From: DATDIC01 sp963777625
GTDB lineage: Bacteria > Pseudomonadota > Alphaproteobacteria > Acetobacterales > Acetobacteraceae
Assembly (NCBI GenBank): GCA_963777625.1
Contig: CAVZRO010000014.1
Coordinates: 1-32,711, forward strand
Reading direction: 5' to 3'
DNA: 32,711 nt
Made by a program: the position numbers and the translations under genes. Of the stretch, positions 32,667 to 32,711 are shown piece by piece (the first letter of the stretch is position 1; each line of letters starts with the position of its first letter). The notes beneath the pieces were generated by a model. The model worked only from the letters and a program-made list of their open reading frames with translations. It did not search any database and was not told where the DNA came from.

Positions 32667-32711
32667 CAGACCCACTCCCGTTCCCCGTCATTCCCATTTC
32701 CCGTCATTCCC
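32667..32711. repeat. Second copy of the CCGTCATTCCC-type repeat (runs off the window)
   Basis: It begins CAGACCCACTCCCGTTCCCC and continues GTCATT, matching 24438-24463 with one change, then repeats CCGTCATTCCC to the end of the window. It follows the unknown 626-aa gene by 28 bases. Confidence 0.75.

Noticed and set aside
1..32711. CRISPR array, tRNA, rRNA or transposase genes
   Set aside because: No regular repeat-spacer pattern, no tRNA cloverleaf, no rRNA and no transposase-like protein could be found by reading the window.

Overview
The window is GC-rich bacterial DNA, most likely from an alphaproteobacterium of the Rhodospirillales, probably Acetobacteraceae-like. This rests on the adjacent mutS and glnD genes, the alpha-type L28 and ELM1-family proteins, and the intergenic CCGTCATTCCC-type repeats. 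It is an inference from content; there is no rRNA or tRNA to anchor taxonomy.

Layout. (1) 1-927: the end of an unidentified helical protein, then a small coupled ORF. (2) 968-5986, minus strand: a copper/topaquinone amine oxidase, an FAD oxidoreductase of the fumarate reductase type and an MFS permease, transcribed in that order. A long hairpin between the first two genes includes the ribosome binding site of the second. (3) 6236-9992, plus strand and divergent from (2): a periplasmic amino-acid binding protein, two ABC permeases and an argininosuccinate-lyase-like enzyme, closed by a perfect 13-bp hairpin. No ABC ATPase is present. Together (2) and (3) look like an uptake and catabolic island for an amine or amino-acid-like nitrogen compound. 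(4) 10.0-17.5 kb: an accessory block of mostly single genes in mixed orientation: an FAD monooxygenase, two GNAT acetyltransferases (one frameshifted), an AraC regulator, a heavily decayed berberine-bridge-type FAD oxidase, an orphan molybdate-type binding protein, a methyltransferase and the tail of a response regulator. Near-palindromic motifs sharing the core TCTTGA, all in one orientation, lie between most of these units.

(5) 17.8-23.2 kb: core genes mutS and glnD. (6) 23.2-28.4 kb: a VOC/PhnB-like protein, a DUF29 protein, a tandem-repeat region, a radical SAM gene with one frameshift joined to a crotonase-family gene, a divergent frameshifted class III CoA-transferase gene, and a secreted Gln/Ser/Asn-rich protein. 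(7) 28.4-32.7 kb: rpmB (L28), a hairpin-rich intergenic repeat, then a tightly coupled plus-strand trio: crotonase-family enzyme, ELM1-family protein and a 626-residue protein of unknown function. The window ends in a second copy of the repeat seen at 24.4 kb.

Single-base frameshifts interrupt at least four otherwise well-preserved genes (MFS, GNAT, radical SAM, CoA-transferase). Either the genome is losing genes or the assembly carries indel errors; only reads can tell. The berberine-bridge gene carries too many lesions for sequencing error alone and is a real pseudogene.
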